Shown here: positions 10,884-24,089 of the stretch, piece by piece | Layout of the letters: the number at the start of each line of letters is the position of its first letter | Position numbering within the stretch: position 1 is the first letter of the stretch | DNA from: Arthrobotrys musiformis | Taxonomy: Eukaryota > Ascomycota > Orbiliomycetes > Orbiliales > Orbiliaceae | Length of the DNA: 64,000 nt | Direction of reading: 5' to 3' | Assembly: GCA_036971715.1 (NCBI GenBank) | Contig: JAVHJL010000004.1 | Span: forward strand, 3,038,001-3,102,000 | Made by a program: the position numbers and the translations under genes | The notes under the pieces: model-generated | What the model was told of the DNA's origin: nothing | What the model saw: the letters and a program-made list of their open reading frames with translations, nothing else | Databases searched by the model: none

Positions 10884-13800
10884 TTCAGGAGGCTATCAAT
10901 CTCCCTTCGGGAATACACTTTCCCGAGGCCTAAAAAGGGAAAAGAAAAGAAAAGAAAAAGAGGATGGTGGAATCCTCTCAAGTCGCGAAGCACAGAATTG
11001 AACCAGGTATCATCGATCGTTGAATGTGAACTCGGGCATGTCGGAGCAGAGCTGTAAGGGAACGAGAAAGGACGCGGATCGGACCGGGGAAGGTAAGGGG
11101 AAATATTCGGCAACCGGGGCTGAAGGAAGGAAATTAATTGAAGGCCAGGAGCTCGAGGTTTTTCTGCGGATTGAGGCGTTATGCTATTTTTGGCGGAAGC
11201 AGAAGCAACGGTGGCTCTTGGAGCGTCGACGGATCAGGGGATACATATGCCAGAGAAGAGTAGCACAGAAGTTGGTTAGCCCGGCGCACGAGTGCTTGGC
11301 CAGGTCCTTGCGTGGGTCCTTGCTGGTGCGTCTGTTCTGCTTGTGCCAGGCCACCTTTTTGGGTAACCCGGCGACGTCGACAACAGCCTCAACACAATAT
11401 TCAAATATATTCCCGCCAGTCTGTTTCCAGTTCCCTCGTGGCCAGACCCTTCTATATCCACCTCCCTGCTATAGGAGACAGTACTTAAAATGCCCCGGTA
11501 TGTTTTGTATTTGTGAACTTATGCATGTAAGAGATCATTCAAATGTTAGTTTCGTGGATTCGGCAAGTGCAAGTTCGTTGGATACATATGAGCACCGTAA
11601 GTAATATTATTATACCTACCTAGGTAAATACGAATCCGTTCGATACCAGCATAATTCTAGTGTCTAATGGACTGGATCCTAGGGTTTTTATTTTATACTT
11701 ACGCAACTCACCAGTTAGTATGCTGGCGGATCAACTTGGACAATTACCTGTGTTTATATATATAAGCTCTTAAGCTTCCCAGGCCTCTCTGCGGTCTCTG
11801 GTCCGACAATCTCGACGGCTATCGAATAACGGCGCAGTAAAGCAGTCTCAAGGCCAAACAGAAAAGTATGTACATGGACAAATAATTTAAATACGAAACA
11901 AATAGAGAACGAGTGACTGTCTTCCGCACGCTCGGGTTTACAAGACAAGTGATTCCTAAAAACCCTCCGTATTGATTTAAATTTACGTATTGATTTGGGG
12001 GAGCCCCCAAAAGGGGTATAAATACCCCTCAAGCTAAGCTCCAGTTCCTTCCCTAAATATTTTCCTCCATCTTTCTTAGATAGGGGGGCCGTTCAAAACT
12101 CTCATTTTCCATCAGCTCCAAGTTACAAGAGAAACTTTCACTTCAAAATCCAACAGGGTGGACCAGAAGCTCTACCCTGAGCTCAAGTGTTTCCGGTCAA
12201 CTTTCTTAGCCGGCTCTAATCCCAGCTTTCCAGGGATATCATTGGCAAAGATAACATGAGGGTCGGCGTTGCCAGTTTCCACGAAGTCTGCCAAAAGTAA
12301 GTGCTAACTGGTCTCGTAAACCAGACACAGCACGGGTTCCCAGTGCTAACCCTTTGACGCCTTGCCGCTCTTTAATACATTTACACCAGCTAACATGGCA
12401 TATAAATTCGGAAAGCTAGCTAGTCTGTGTTCAAGACAAGCTTATACATACCCTACTATAGCATCGGAAACCTAAGTTAAGGGTGAGCGCTCGAGCCCTG
12501 TTAGCGCTGGCCATGACCCAGAAGTCAAGGCCATTGAATGGTCACCTTCCCGGATATCGTTGACACAATGCAATGTTTCCAACGTTATTGCCTTCATTAT
12601 TCGCCCTTGCCATAATCTTCTTCTCGGCATAGCCTCGTAAGCATCCCGACCTTTGCATCTAAGCTTTAAGCTAATACTTCCTACCGAAGGACAAATGAGG
12701 CTCTAGCCTCAGTGGGCCGATACCTGCTATATCACATTGGTAGCATCGAACATATCTGTCGGGTTTCTCGTTCAAGTAGGTTTGCCCTCGCCCGTTTCTC
12801 CTAGAGGTCTTTAAGTGTTGTTACATGCTAACATTTATTATTACTCATTACTTAGGCTATAGGCCACTGGTGCGATTGCAAGGGATGTATTTAGTTACAC
12901 GCCTGTGGCTACAAAATCCGACCGAGAGCGGATGAGAAACTTTGAGTAGAAGATCTATAGCTGCTGGGCGAGCAATAACAGAGGCTCAAGCACTACAGCT
13001 ACTCCTCGACCCAGTCCCCAAATTCGAATGCAAAGACTATAGGTTTTGGGACGCGGGGGCAAATCTCGAACACCTCGATATCATGGGGTGGTTCTGGTGG
13101 TGATTTGATGAAGTGTGGGCGTACATGCGTGGCAGGGGAATGTATGCCTATTACAACTATATCTCCTTGAGACTTAAAAGATTTATAAGGCAGATTTCAT
13201 GTATTTACGTTAGTTCTCAAGATTGTTTTCTTTTTATGATGATAATAGAATTATATACTACAGCTATATATACAGGACACTATCTCGTAAACCAAATTCG
13301 ATATTCTGGTGTAGCTTGGTCTCGTTCCCAGGTGTAGCTGCTAAGATACGCAATATGCGTTTGACGCAAGGCGGGGTCGTTATTAGTTTTACTTTATGGC
13401 AGCACAATTGAAAGTATCGTGGTAATCAATAATATATGTGCCCCTATCAGAAATCGCTGGTAACAGCTTCAACAGTCTGTTTCCTACACACGGGTGCCTA
13501 CCAGAGTTTAATATTAAATTCCTCTGCAATACACATTATCGTACCGAGAACGAGAGCCGTGCGCGATAGCATAGCTGCATAGCCACCTAATTGATGAAAA
13601 TAGCCTAGACACCGAGATCTACAGCTAATAACAAGGCACCCTCAATTATCTGAGTTACGTTTCCTAGCTAAGCAAGTTAGCATCTTAGCTTAAAATTCTG
13701 AAACCATAGGCAGTGCAGTGTCGTCGTATGCAAGACTAATGTTGGACCTATGTACCCTACGAGTATCCCCGTACCTACTGTAAAATATGTACTCGGTACC

Positions 13801-16800
13801 TCAGCGAACTGCACGCCCTCAGATCTCTAGCGTATATAGCTCTCTCTCGATACATAGGTACCTAGGGTAGTGGAAAATGAGATGCGTGTATACATCATAG
13901 GTAGTTACCTGCACGCTACAGAAAGAGAATCAGGCAAAGCAATATATAACTCTAGATCGCTGACGTCAAACCCACTATGTGTGCCTCGCCGGATGCCAGT
14001 GCAGTATGGCTAGTCAGGAAGCTAACAGTTAAGCAAAAGCTTATCTTCGTCGATCCTGAATCTTAAGAGGATAATACCAATTACCCAGATATATCGATGT
14101 ATATTCTCGCACTGGCTGCGTATCAATTTATTCTTCTGGAAGCTGCCATGTTTCAAAGCAAATGTTTTGGCGCTCTGTGGGGTAACAGGTGTCCATAGGT
14201 ACCTACTAGCTAAAGTATATCTTCCACGGATCAGCGAAATGGGTGACACAATCCCCCCCCGGGCCCCTACATGCATATCAATAAGTGAAGCTTAAATCCG
14301 GCCGGCCTCGAAACCTGAATATCTTCACTGTAAACGTTTAAACATCAGGCCTCCATTTTTCCAAATACTGCAATTACTAGCTAGTTGCTTCGCCGCGGCA
14401 GGACGTATCCAGGGTACACGTGCCATATCTACTCCCCATAGGGCAGGCCACAAACCCCAGGATCCCGATCTACAGAACGGACGTAGCATTTAACACATGC
14501 ATGTCATTCACAATATACCCGAATACCTTAAAAGGTTCGCAATACCAACGGAATATAAAACCAGAGTATCTCGCTTACATTTTTCTCTTCCTTCCCTTCG
14601 TAGTATAATTATATAAGCGCACCAATTGCGGTTCACACCCCCCAGTAAGCGATGATGGGTACCTGCTTCTTCCGCCCACTTCTACCACGTTTTAGAAAAC
14701 TTAAAGGTCTTCTGATTTGAGTAAAATCCTTGAAGATAAGGAATTCACAGGCCGCGGGATTGTGCACACCTTCCCGGGGTTGGGTTTCATTGACTCAGGT
14801 GGTAGTTAGTATATCGTGCACCGTCTTTTGAGAGTTATGTCGAAATGTAAAAGACGTCATTTTAGATTAAGATACACATTCCATCGATTATATTCGGCAA
14901 CCCGTCTTCTCACAATTTTTTCCTACTCGAAAAAGGGAAGCAACGCCGAAACGGGCAGTTGCAGAGGGTTTGCGTGTACCCTTGCCGGGATTTCCCCGGG
15001 AACGCTGAAATTCGAATTAGTTCTGCTTATGCTTACCGTAATGTCAACCGGTGCAGCCAGAAATGAGAGCGAAAAAGCCGAGCGAGAAACAGGTGGGTTC
15101 CTGCAGGAAAAGAGAGGGAAATGGGACAGTAGTTCCGGTCGGAACCTCGTATCACGTTATTTTACTCGGGAGGCTGCTTATCGAACGGGATTATATCCTT
15201 GTGCGTCTTGCGCGCCGTGTGTTAGACCTTTATTTCTTTCGGTCTGAGGAACCCCTAATCATAATTTTATGTTTCATGATATGATACGAAGATGATAAAC
15301 TGAGAGATTATCATTGGGTGGCACGGGCTCTAACTATGAGTTTCGAAATTTCGAGATTTGAAATTGAGATTGGGAAGAGGTGGAAAATGGAAAGATGTGC
15401 TGATGAGCTCCAAGCCGGGCGCCATGATATCATCGCTGCCTGACAAGGGAGCCGGGTAAGGAGCCGAACGTCGTTAGGTAGGTTGGACTAGGGGGAACTG
15501 CTAGCATGTTGGATTTACACATGGTACTACCTCTTGCATACATCCGTCAACATACTTCGGAGCTCGGAATCATCCAAAGCCAAGGAAATAGTCAATGAAA
15601 CCGGTAGAGCTAAGCTACCTAGTAACTAAACTTGAAGGCATCGAATCGAATTCTTTCCCTCGTGGGGCCCGCTAAAGTAATCAAAGAAATAATACGAGGG
15701 GAGTAAAGGAATTTACGGGTTAGTTAGTTACTATGTCTGCTAGTGGACTCCACTCTGGCACTTCGCTTTAGCACTCATCGCATGTTTTGGTGAGGGATCG
15801 ATTAAATTTTTGATCTGGTGAAGTTGCAATTTATCTGGCATTTCTTTGGGGTTCGGATTCAAACTATAAGCCTTGGTATACACCGTCGATCTTTGCAGAT
15901 AGCAACCTCGTGATGCATTTTGATACTGACGGATATAGTTACATACGTGCATACATCTATATCTACGTCTATGCAGATAATGCGTGGGTAATAGAAAGGA
16001 CCGGATGTCGGAACAGAGCGAGAGAAAAAGGAAAGAGAAACCAAGAATCTGTTCTTTCTCAATTCTTGCAGACTGCATGCAAGTTTAAGAGGAGAGACAA
16101 TTAAGAAGAGGAGGCATGATATGATGAACTTGCATTCCCGACCTTGGCGTACGTACTAAACCTTTCCCCACAACCAGAAGCGAAGTGATGGGGTTATGGT
16201 GTATGTTACATTCCGTTGCTCGACGCTTCTTGGTTCGGATGGTTCAAGCGCTTTGGGGCGCATATGCTACATCAACCTCCAATGATTTTTTATTTTTATT
16301 TTATGGAGGTTGAATTTGAAGATACTACCCTTGCGCTTGCCTGAATATCAACGGTTTGCATGGCATGGACCAATGGACATAATGCCAGGGAGCTTCTTCT
16401 CGCCCGTCTTTGTTGAATGGTGGTTTTCGCTTTGTCTTTGGGTTTTGTCATCTGAAATCCCGATCAGACGGGTTGTATTTTTTTTTTTTTACTCCTTCGT
16501 TCGTTGGTATTTTTAGAATCCACTCAGTGACTGCGCTTGTAGTTCGCACTTGCAACTTGTACTGGCTTTTGATCAGGGCTGGGAACATTTCGCCACATTA
16601 GACGGGTGTATCATCTGCCATGGACGGGCGGCATGCGCAGCCCTGGCATGGCACGTTGGTTGAAAAAAAGATTCCGGGTGTAGATTTTATGGCACATACC
16701 GTACCGTCTACCGGCCCTCGAGCCTCGAAAGCTAAGTATAAATCTTGTTCAGGTATTCAACAGGTTACCCCATGTCAATATGATGCCCCAGCCCCCACTG

Positions 16801-19148
16801 CACGCACTTGACAGGTGAAAATCCACCCACACAATGCCACACCTTTCAGATCCATAATCATGAACGATTTAAGGATTGTTCTTATCGCGGTGGTAGATTA
16901 TCTATGGTATGGTTTCTTCTTCTTCTGGCGAACTTTTGGATGCGGCAAGGCTGCATATTAGTCTGCCCTGATATGACCTTTGATATGTCATGACATATCA
17001 CCTACGCGATCTTTTTTACCTTTAGCGTTTTCCCATTTTTGTAATTTTAAACGGAATTGCAGATGATACGATCGATACATGATTTCGATCGTATACAAGA
17101 GAACGGAGAGCCGGATATATTCGCTCTGTATCTGGTTGCAGGGCTATGTTATTTTTCATGATCATTCTATATTTCGTGCTTACATCATGAGAATAATACT
17201 ATTGTTCGCACAGGTCGATTTCACACAATATATTACGATCCCGGGTTAATATTATTATTTGTGGTTGGTGCCGGATCGTCAGATCGAGGTTCTTGTTTTG
17301 GGAAGCCAATACATTGCACGCACGGGTTTGTTTGAGGCAGCCTCTCCCGCTGCTGTTTCTTGCGTATCCACATTTTGGTATACTTGCTTGTTAGGGAGGC
17401 CAATCTTGATTGATTGTCAATATACACCTGACCCCCGAGTTTCGAAAACCCTGAATATCGTTATCGCAGCAGCTACCTTCAGCTGGATTGTCGGCCCCCC
17501 GTGCATGGGAGTTAGTTAGCTAGTTAGCACCCGCAAAACCCAAATATTCTCCTGAATGAAAGAAGCAAGAGCCCGGAGAGACACCTGGAGATAGGCGCAG
17601 AGCGAAGCCGAAAAAACACCCCCAAACCCAGACGGCGAGTGGAAAGGGCCTATTCTCCTTGGCGACAAAGAAGTAAGAATGTAAATTGAACAGATATTTT
17701 TATTTTGTTTTTTTGGGGGTGGAGAGGTTGAACTTGACCGGATTCTCCTGTCATTTTCGTTCGCTTCGTCACATCACATTTATTGTTGACCCACATGGGC
17801 TGGTTACGAGACCAGGCTGGTTTAGTGTTCTTTTTCTTACATAGGTTGAGGCCAGCCCTTTTTCGATTCAGAATACTGGAGGGCTGACGCATTTTGCTCT
17901 ACTGCTGCGCGCGTTAACTTTTAGCTGAGGATTTTGGGTGTTTATATATATAAAAAGCCACCCCGGCAGACTGGGAGGTACCGAAGTTGTGCTTAAGTAC
18001 CGTTGGTTGGTAGCCGATTTATCCGTTTCCCTTTTTCTTAGTTTTTGACTTTTCTATTTATTACCAGGCTGCAGCCCCCGACATCAGATACAAGATAGAG
18101 ACTTCTTTATTGCCGCCGCCCTGCCGACAAAATCCTCCACTTCACGAGAGGCCTTATTTAGATCCTTTTAGATCCTTTGTCGACTCTTTTTTCTACTTTC
18201 GACCTTTTTGGAAGAAGAAGGTGTGGATCTTTATATATTCCCAACGAACTGCACGGACGAATAGCCCCGATACATATATACGCATACCCTTTTGAGCACT
18301 TTAAGGTGAGTTCGAGGATGGGGGGTTAATTGGCAATTAATATCAGACGCTGCAAAGAAGGAAAAGTTTTGTTCGTTCGTTTGTTAGTTTAGGTCTGAGG
18401 TTTTAGGTTCTTTGCTTTCCCTCGTGGGGCCCCAGTCGAACAAAATCATATCAATTAAAGACAGCAGGTGTGCGCCTTTTGGATCTTGGTGGTACCGTCC
18501 GGGCAGGAGCGGGAAAGCAGGAACAATTTCAAGACCTCTTTTTTTTCCTTTAAGGCCGAAGGAGGCTTTTCGAAGAAATCGAATTCGGCCCCTAACTGGC
18601 AGTTTCGATTTCGAAAAAGAAAGAAATAAGGCTGTTGTTATTATAGCTGTTTATACAATATAATGGCGTATATATTGTATATTGATGAGGGAATCCATTG
18701 CATTTCATCCCTTTTCCTGCAGTTGGAACAAAATTTACCCGCCCGTCAATCGAGAGTCGTTCGTTCCACATCCATCCATACACCTTGCCCGTACTTACGC
18801 ACTTGTAAGGCTTGGCGAGACTGGCTTTCCCTCCCTACCCCGATAGCATTAATTGCCCTTTTCCATATTCCACACGGAGGCGCTCTTTTTAGCCATCGTG
18901 TGGCCGCCGGCCTTGGAACGGGTATTACTCGCAGGGGTGATAGTTGATTGATTGATTGATTGTTGGCGTCTGACTTTTTTCTGCACGCCTGCTTTTCCTT
19001 TCCTGTCGGTGCCAAACAAGTGGGTTCCTGCTTGCCTTGTTCGCGGACAGCGGCGTTTGAAGATTTTTCTCTTTCTCTTCGAAGGATGCTCTGCTTACGT
19101 TGCATACCTCGTGTGTCCGATAATTAACTTGGGATGATGGTGCATATA
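10884..19148. other. Large gene-poor block
   Basis: Over 8 kb with no gene that I can support. Open frames are short, lack domain signatures and do not chain through splice sites. The DNA is AT-leaning, with frequent short palindromes of the GGTACC/CCTAGG type (around 13796, 13856 and 14205) and a few simple repeats such as the TTGA tetranucleotide run at 18944-18962. I recognise no transposon ends, reverse transcriptase or transposase motif, tRNA or rRNA. The 5' part should hold the ZIP promoter. Confidence 0.55.
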
Positions 19149-20546
19149 TGTGTGTGGAGAATATCTATTGACTGACGTTTGATAGAAGCAAGCTAGTTTC
19201 TTTTCTTCGCAATATATACCTAGTTCATTCCGTCGTCCCTGTTCATTTCACCATCATATCAATTTCATCGTCACTGTCAAACGGTCGAAGTTATAATCGC
19301 CATCGCCAGCATCATCATCACCATATTGATCGCAATCGCCGTCGCTATTGTTGGTTAGGAACCGAGTGATATAGCATACCTGTGGTCTATCTCATTGAGT
19401 CGAGTAAGTTAATCTGATAGAGCATTGTATTGGGGGGAATATCCCGTTTGGCGGTGGTCTGCTTGGTCCCTGTTAAATTGGCTGGGTGCTTGTACCAATC
19501 TTGTACCAATCAGGGCCCGGCTGACCCCCTTCCCAGCTGCATTCCACCAATCTTACTCCACCAAACAATCCATCAACCAGCCAATTAGCCAGACCAATAT
19601 ACATATCAACCTCTTGCCTTCCTCCTTTTCCTTCTTCTTCTTCCTCCTCCTCTTGCTCTGACTCTTCTTTCCCTTCGTTATTCTTTATCTGTTTTATCTG
19701 CTTTATCTTATTTTATTTTTTATTTTTATTTTTTATTTTCTGTCGCATACAGATACTTATATATCATCGTCGACAGATCCAATCTGAGGCTCTGGTTAGC
19801 TGTTCACCACACTCGTTTGGTTGTGCCCCCCGATTGCCTACGAAACCCAGTCTGCTGCCTTGTTGCCCTGCCTCCCTCCTTGACCTCAGCTCAACACAAC
19901 TCAACTCGACCTCTCTCGACCTACCACACTCTCTACCACACTCTCTCTACCTCTCATCTCCCTACCTCTTCCTTCTTACTCCCTACTCTCTTCTCTTCTC
20001 TCCTTCTCTCTCTACCTCTACCTCCCTCTTCCAACCAACCATCGACACTATAACGGTCCTATACTGGTGGTCAGGCACACTCTCACCTCTTCTTCTCCTT
20101 CTCCGTCATTCGTTTCCAACGACTTTGGATCATCCGAATCGATCATCAGCATCATCGTTGCTTGTTACGGTTATTTCTGGTTTATACAATACCGCATCAA
20201 CACCAGCATCAACATAACATCATCCAGGGGCATCTTGTTCTCGCAACCAGGCATTTCCCAATTCAAACACCGAGCTCTCTCCTCCAACGAGCGGTCCAGG
20301 CCAAGCCAACAACACCAATACCCAACTAACCGCCAATCAATCCTCCGTTCAACCTAACTTCTTCCTTTGCCTCGTGATTGGGACCACTTTACACGTTTTT
20401 CTCCCATCTGCCGCGTATCACCTCAAATCCGACTCTACCACCTTCCTCCACCCCCCTTGCCACGTACCCTTTCCAATTAACCCGTGGTATCCTTCAAACT
20501 GGATCGCTATCTGCGGCACTCTCGCTCGTCCTCCGATTCGAGCAAC
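19149..20546 (+). promoter_or_regulatory. ATG-free, pyrimidine-rich probable long leader of the TPT transporter gene
   Basis: I read each line of this stretch and found no ATG on the plus strand between the one at 19148-19150 and the start codon at 20547, almost 1.4 kb. The second half is strongly CT-rich (about 19616-20045), as in promoters and leaders of well-expressed fungal genes. A possible leader intron runs from a GTAAGT donor at 19404 to the CCCAG ending at 19536, with a GCTGAC branch-like site before it. Absence of upstream start codons suggests that much of the region is transcribed as a 5' untranslated leader; the transcription start is not known. Confidence 0.5.
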
Positions 20547-21772
20547 ATGTCGATGAACACTGAACAGGAGAAGCCTCTCCTCCCTCTCTACTCTGATATC
20601 CCAGAGCAGAAACCGGCACCTCTACTACAGCAGCAACAGCGAGAGGACTCGTTAGGGACCAAATATGCTTGGCTGGCTGTTTATTTCGGGCTCAATTTGG
20701 CCCTTACTCTCTATAACAAATCGGTGATGGGCTCGAAGGTACGTCAGGATTCAGCCCAATCCTTTACCTTTGAAGATCAAATGGATGCTAACTTGAGCGC
20801 TTGGATAGCCTGATCGTCCGGCAATATTCCCGTTCCCTTATCTCCTTACAGGAATCCATGCCTTGTGCGGTTCTATAGGATGTATGTTCTTTTATGCCCG
20901 AGGAGCTTTTACATTCACAAGATTATCGGAGTATGAGAACATCATCATGTTGCTGTTCTCCGGCCTATACACCATCAACATTGCTATTTCCAATGTGTCG
21001 CTGTAAGTTTTCTCCTCGTCAAATTCTACAAATAACTTTGAATTTGGATGTATTTAGCTAATTGCGCCACTCTAGGAACTTGGTCACCGTTCCATTCCAC
21101 CAGGTCGTCCGTGCGATGACCCCTTTCTTCACCGTCATCATCTTCGTCGTCTGCTTCCGAAAGACTTACGGATACATGACCTACATCTCCTTGATCCCCG
21201 TCGTCGCCGGTGTCGGTTTCGCTACAGCTGGTGACTACTACTTCACACCTCTCGGATTCTTCTTGACTCTCCTAGGCGCTTTCCTCGCTGCTCTGAAAAC
21301 GGTCGTTACCAACAAGGTGCAAACTGGAAGACTCCGACTTACCGCCTTTGAGCTCCTGGCTCGCATGTCGCCACTTGCATTCCTCCAGACACTCCTCTAC
21401 TCCTACTATACCGGAGAAATGGCCAGGGCGCGAGTATGGTTTTTCACATCTTACGACAACCAGAAGGCTATGATCTTGCTATTGAACGGTGCCATTGCGT
21501 TCGCCTTGAACGTCATCAGCTTTACCGCCAACAAGAAGACCGGTGCATTGACTATGACAGTTGCCGCCAACGTCAAGCAGATTCTCACCATTGTCATCTC
21601 GTTCGTTTTCTACGACCTCAGAGTCACCTGGCTCAACTCCCTTGGAATCATCCTTACCTTGATCGGTGGAGCCTGGTACGCAAAGGTGGAACTGGAAGCC
21701 AAGCAAAGGAACAGCCTGCAGCAGAAAGAGGGACCGCCCTCGTTACAGCACGTCGTTGTGACAAAGTCGTGA
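20547..21772 (+). CDS. TPT/nucleotide-sugar transporter family protein (DUF250 type)
   Basis: A multi-pass membrane carrier of the drug/metabolite superfamily, TPT (triose-phosphate transporter) branch. In fungi these usually sit in Golgi or ER membranes and carry nucleotide sugars or phosphorylated metabolites; the substrate cannot be read from sequence. There are three exons, 20547-20738, 20809-21002 and 21076-21772, giving 360 residues. The 5' end is polar with a polyglutamine patch. The first helix is YAWLAVYFGLNLALTLYNKS. Later blocks are FPFPYLLTGIHALCGSIGC, the VPFHQVVRAMTPFFTV segment and KTVVTNKVQTGRLRLTAFEL, which is the family signature. The C-terminal tail is cytosolic-looking and short. 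The ATG chosen is the first after a long ATG-free leader. Confidence 0.92.
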
Positions 21773-24089
21773 GACATCTTTTTTTCCCTCGTCTCCATTG
21801 AGCGATTTCCATTTTGTGAATCTGTTTTTGTCCGACACATCCTTCGGAATCCTATCTGGTTTATAGCGGAACGGAAATGAAACAATTACTCCCTGTTCTT
21901 TTTGGCTTTTCGAGAAACAAAAAATTTCGTTGCTACAATTATTACTACTATTACTACTAAAGTCGCATTATAGAGGAGGGGTTTTGTCGTTAAAGCAAGC
22001 AAATGGGTACTCTTTTTTGGCATTATTTTCGAAAACTTGCTTCTCTTTCTTCACATCTTCGTCTACCGGAGCCCGCTTCTTTTTTTCCCCGAGCGAGTTT
22101 GGAGCATTCCTGGAATCAACACGTCCGTTTACCATCCCATCCATACATCTTTCGCATTCCGATATCCATCTGCGTCCGCATTTCGCATTGGAGCGTCTCG
22201 CGTCGTCATCAAGAATTCAACATGCACTCCACACCACCATCCTCCAAAATTCCGCTCCCCGCTGGCGTGCAAAGAAAAAAAACCGCCTCGTTTTACCTTT
22301 TATTCTTTAAATTTTTTTCACTTTTCAGCTCATCGTCTCAGATGAGGATATTTTCTTGGCCCTGCTTGCGTGTGTTTTCGATGTGTTTCATGACCTTATA
22401 AGCTTAATGTGGTTGAGATTTTCTATTTCCCTTTTCTTGTCTCTTTTTCCTTTGTCTAGCAATTTGCCTCTTTCTTCCTCTTCATCTTTCCTCTTCTTGC
22501 GTCCTTCTTCGACCTTCTACTTTTATACCCACGAAGGTTTATTCTTCGACAACGTGCTTTTTTTTCTTCTATTTTTTCCTTATAATTTTTAAAACAAACG
22601 ATGGGGTAGATGGGTTCAGCCTACTTTTTTTTTGCTAAGGCTGTTTTTTCCCGGGTCGTCTACGGCTTAAACTTTTCTCTTTCTTTCTCGGAACAAAAAC
22701 TCTTTTTTACTCACTTTCTTGTAAATACCCAGATTCATCAATTATTTAACCTACTTACTTAACTCATACAGAACATTTTTAAAAGTTTTTGAAGTACTGT
22801 AAGCTTTTTTATTAACAGGTGTAATCTTGATCCCCTTACCTGTCTATGAAGCACAGGATCCAACCCGATAGGTTTTTTTTTTTTTTTGGCAAACTCCTGA
22901 CTTTGCTAGCGCCCAGACATCGCTTTTTCTCAAGGAGGAAAAAAACGTCACTTTTTAATTCCAACGGGTTGGATTTGTTATGCACAGCGGCCCCGCCAAG
23001 ATAACGCCAAGCGGGCCGGGCGTTCCAACTGTATTTTAACAAATTTTCGCGAATTTCGCAAGTGGGATTTGGGAGGTTTCGAGAGGGGGTGCGGGTGTTC
23101 GGGAGTACGTAACCCTCCGTTTATTTGTGGGTACATTGAATTTCTTTTTTTTGGGATTGGTGGAAGGGGATGAGGGGTGCCGAGAGATCCGTTCGCACAC
23201 CCCGTGTTCTTTGGATGGGAATTTGGGATGTGATCAGACGGTGTTTTGAAGTTCATTCGATTGTTGAGGATGCATTGACTGTCAACGGGGATTGAATGGG
23301 TGAGGATATGCAGCCTTATGGTTGAGTAAAAAGCCCACGGAAACATTGAATATCAAAAAGGTTGAAAACTCGCAATGCACAATCTCTATATTCAGTCAAC
23401 TATTCGATTGCAAACCCGCATTGAAGACACAAAAAAAAAAACAAAGTAACAAAATCACATAAAAACCGGTTTTATTCGAAGAAAAAAACGCCCCCAAAAA
23501 TCCGGGGTAAATCCCATAAAGTGGTTGCGCATGCGCAATGCTGTATACTACATCCCCCCTCTATAGTACTATATATGCAAATCGCAAACGTTCCTAAAAA
23601 GAAAGTTAGAATGTAGCGAACTACGGCTAAATCTAGAAACCAGTGGCGGTGTATTTAGTTTTAATGTGATTGAAAGAGGTTTAACGTCGGGAGGATATGC
23701 ATTATTCGCATGGGGGGGATTTCTTAATCCGGTCTGCATGGGACGTTACGAAACTGTAGACGTCGGTTTAGTCAATGCGCGGTACCTGTGCTATACTTAT
23801 GCCTACACGTGTACACCGCTGGATTCAAGTTTTACTATACCGTTACGACAAGAGGATACTAACTGATATATCCATTTAGTAGTAACACTAGCTGCACGGA
23901 CTAACCCAAACTCTCCAAGATTCCTTCCCCAAAAACCAATCATTTCAAAGGCTCAGAATCAGACCACAATATTAACACCAAAGCCTTCCCAAAATCCATG
24001 GCATATAAAACATCAATTACTCAAAATATAATCTAACACATCCCCCATCACAATAACCACAATTAACTGGAATGAACCACTGTAATCTC
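21773..24089. other. Gene-poor 3' flank of the TPT gene
   Basis: T-rich on the plus strand for the first 1.1 kb (many TTCTTT and TTTTTT runs). Open frames in this part are simple-sequence artefacts. A 14-base palindrome lies at 23525-23538. I find no gene or RNA signature. Confidence 0.55.
23525..23538. promoter_or_regulatory. Perfect 14-base palindrome TTGCGCATGCGCAA
   Basis: The sequence is exactly self-complementary and contains GCGCATGCGC. That core matches the site bound by the animal factor NRF1, but no fungal equivalent is assumed here. It sits in otherwise AT-rich intergenic DNA about 1.75 kb after the TPT stop. A dimeric transcription-factor site is the simplest reading. Confidence 0.3.

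Noticed and set aside
12165..12290. A short minus-strand stretch that reads as plausible protein (GNADPHVIFANDIPGKLG)
   Set aside because: It ends after about 40 codons. I could not connect it with confidence to other exons or identify a family. It may be a decayed gene fragment but is too weak to annotate.
14816..15247. A 143-codon plus-strand frame
   Set aside because: Arg/Ser-rich low-information sequence with no domain, no introns nearby and overlapping frames of similar length.
19425..19661. Open frames inside the ATG-free leader
   Set aside because: They begin only at TTG/GTG-type codons and consist of simple CT-rich sequence.
21930..22592. Several overlapping plus-strand frames rich in Phe and Ser
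   Set aside because: They come from T/C-rich simple sequence after the TPT stop codon and show no domain.
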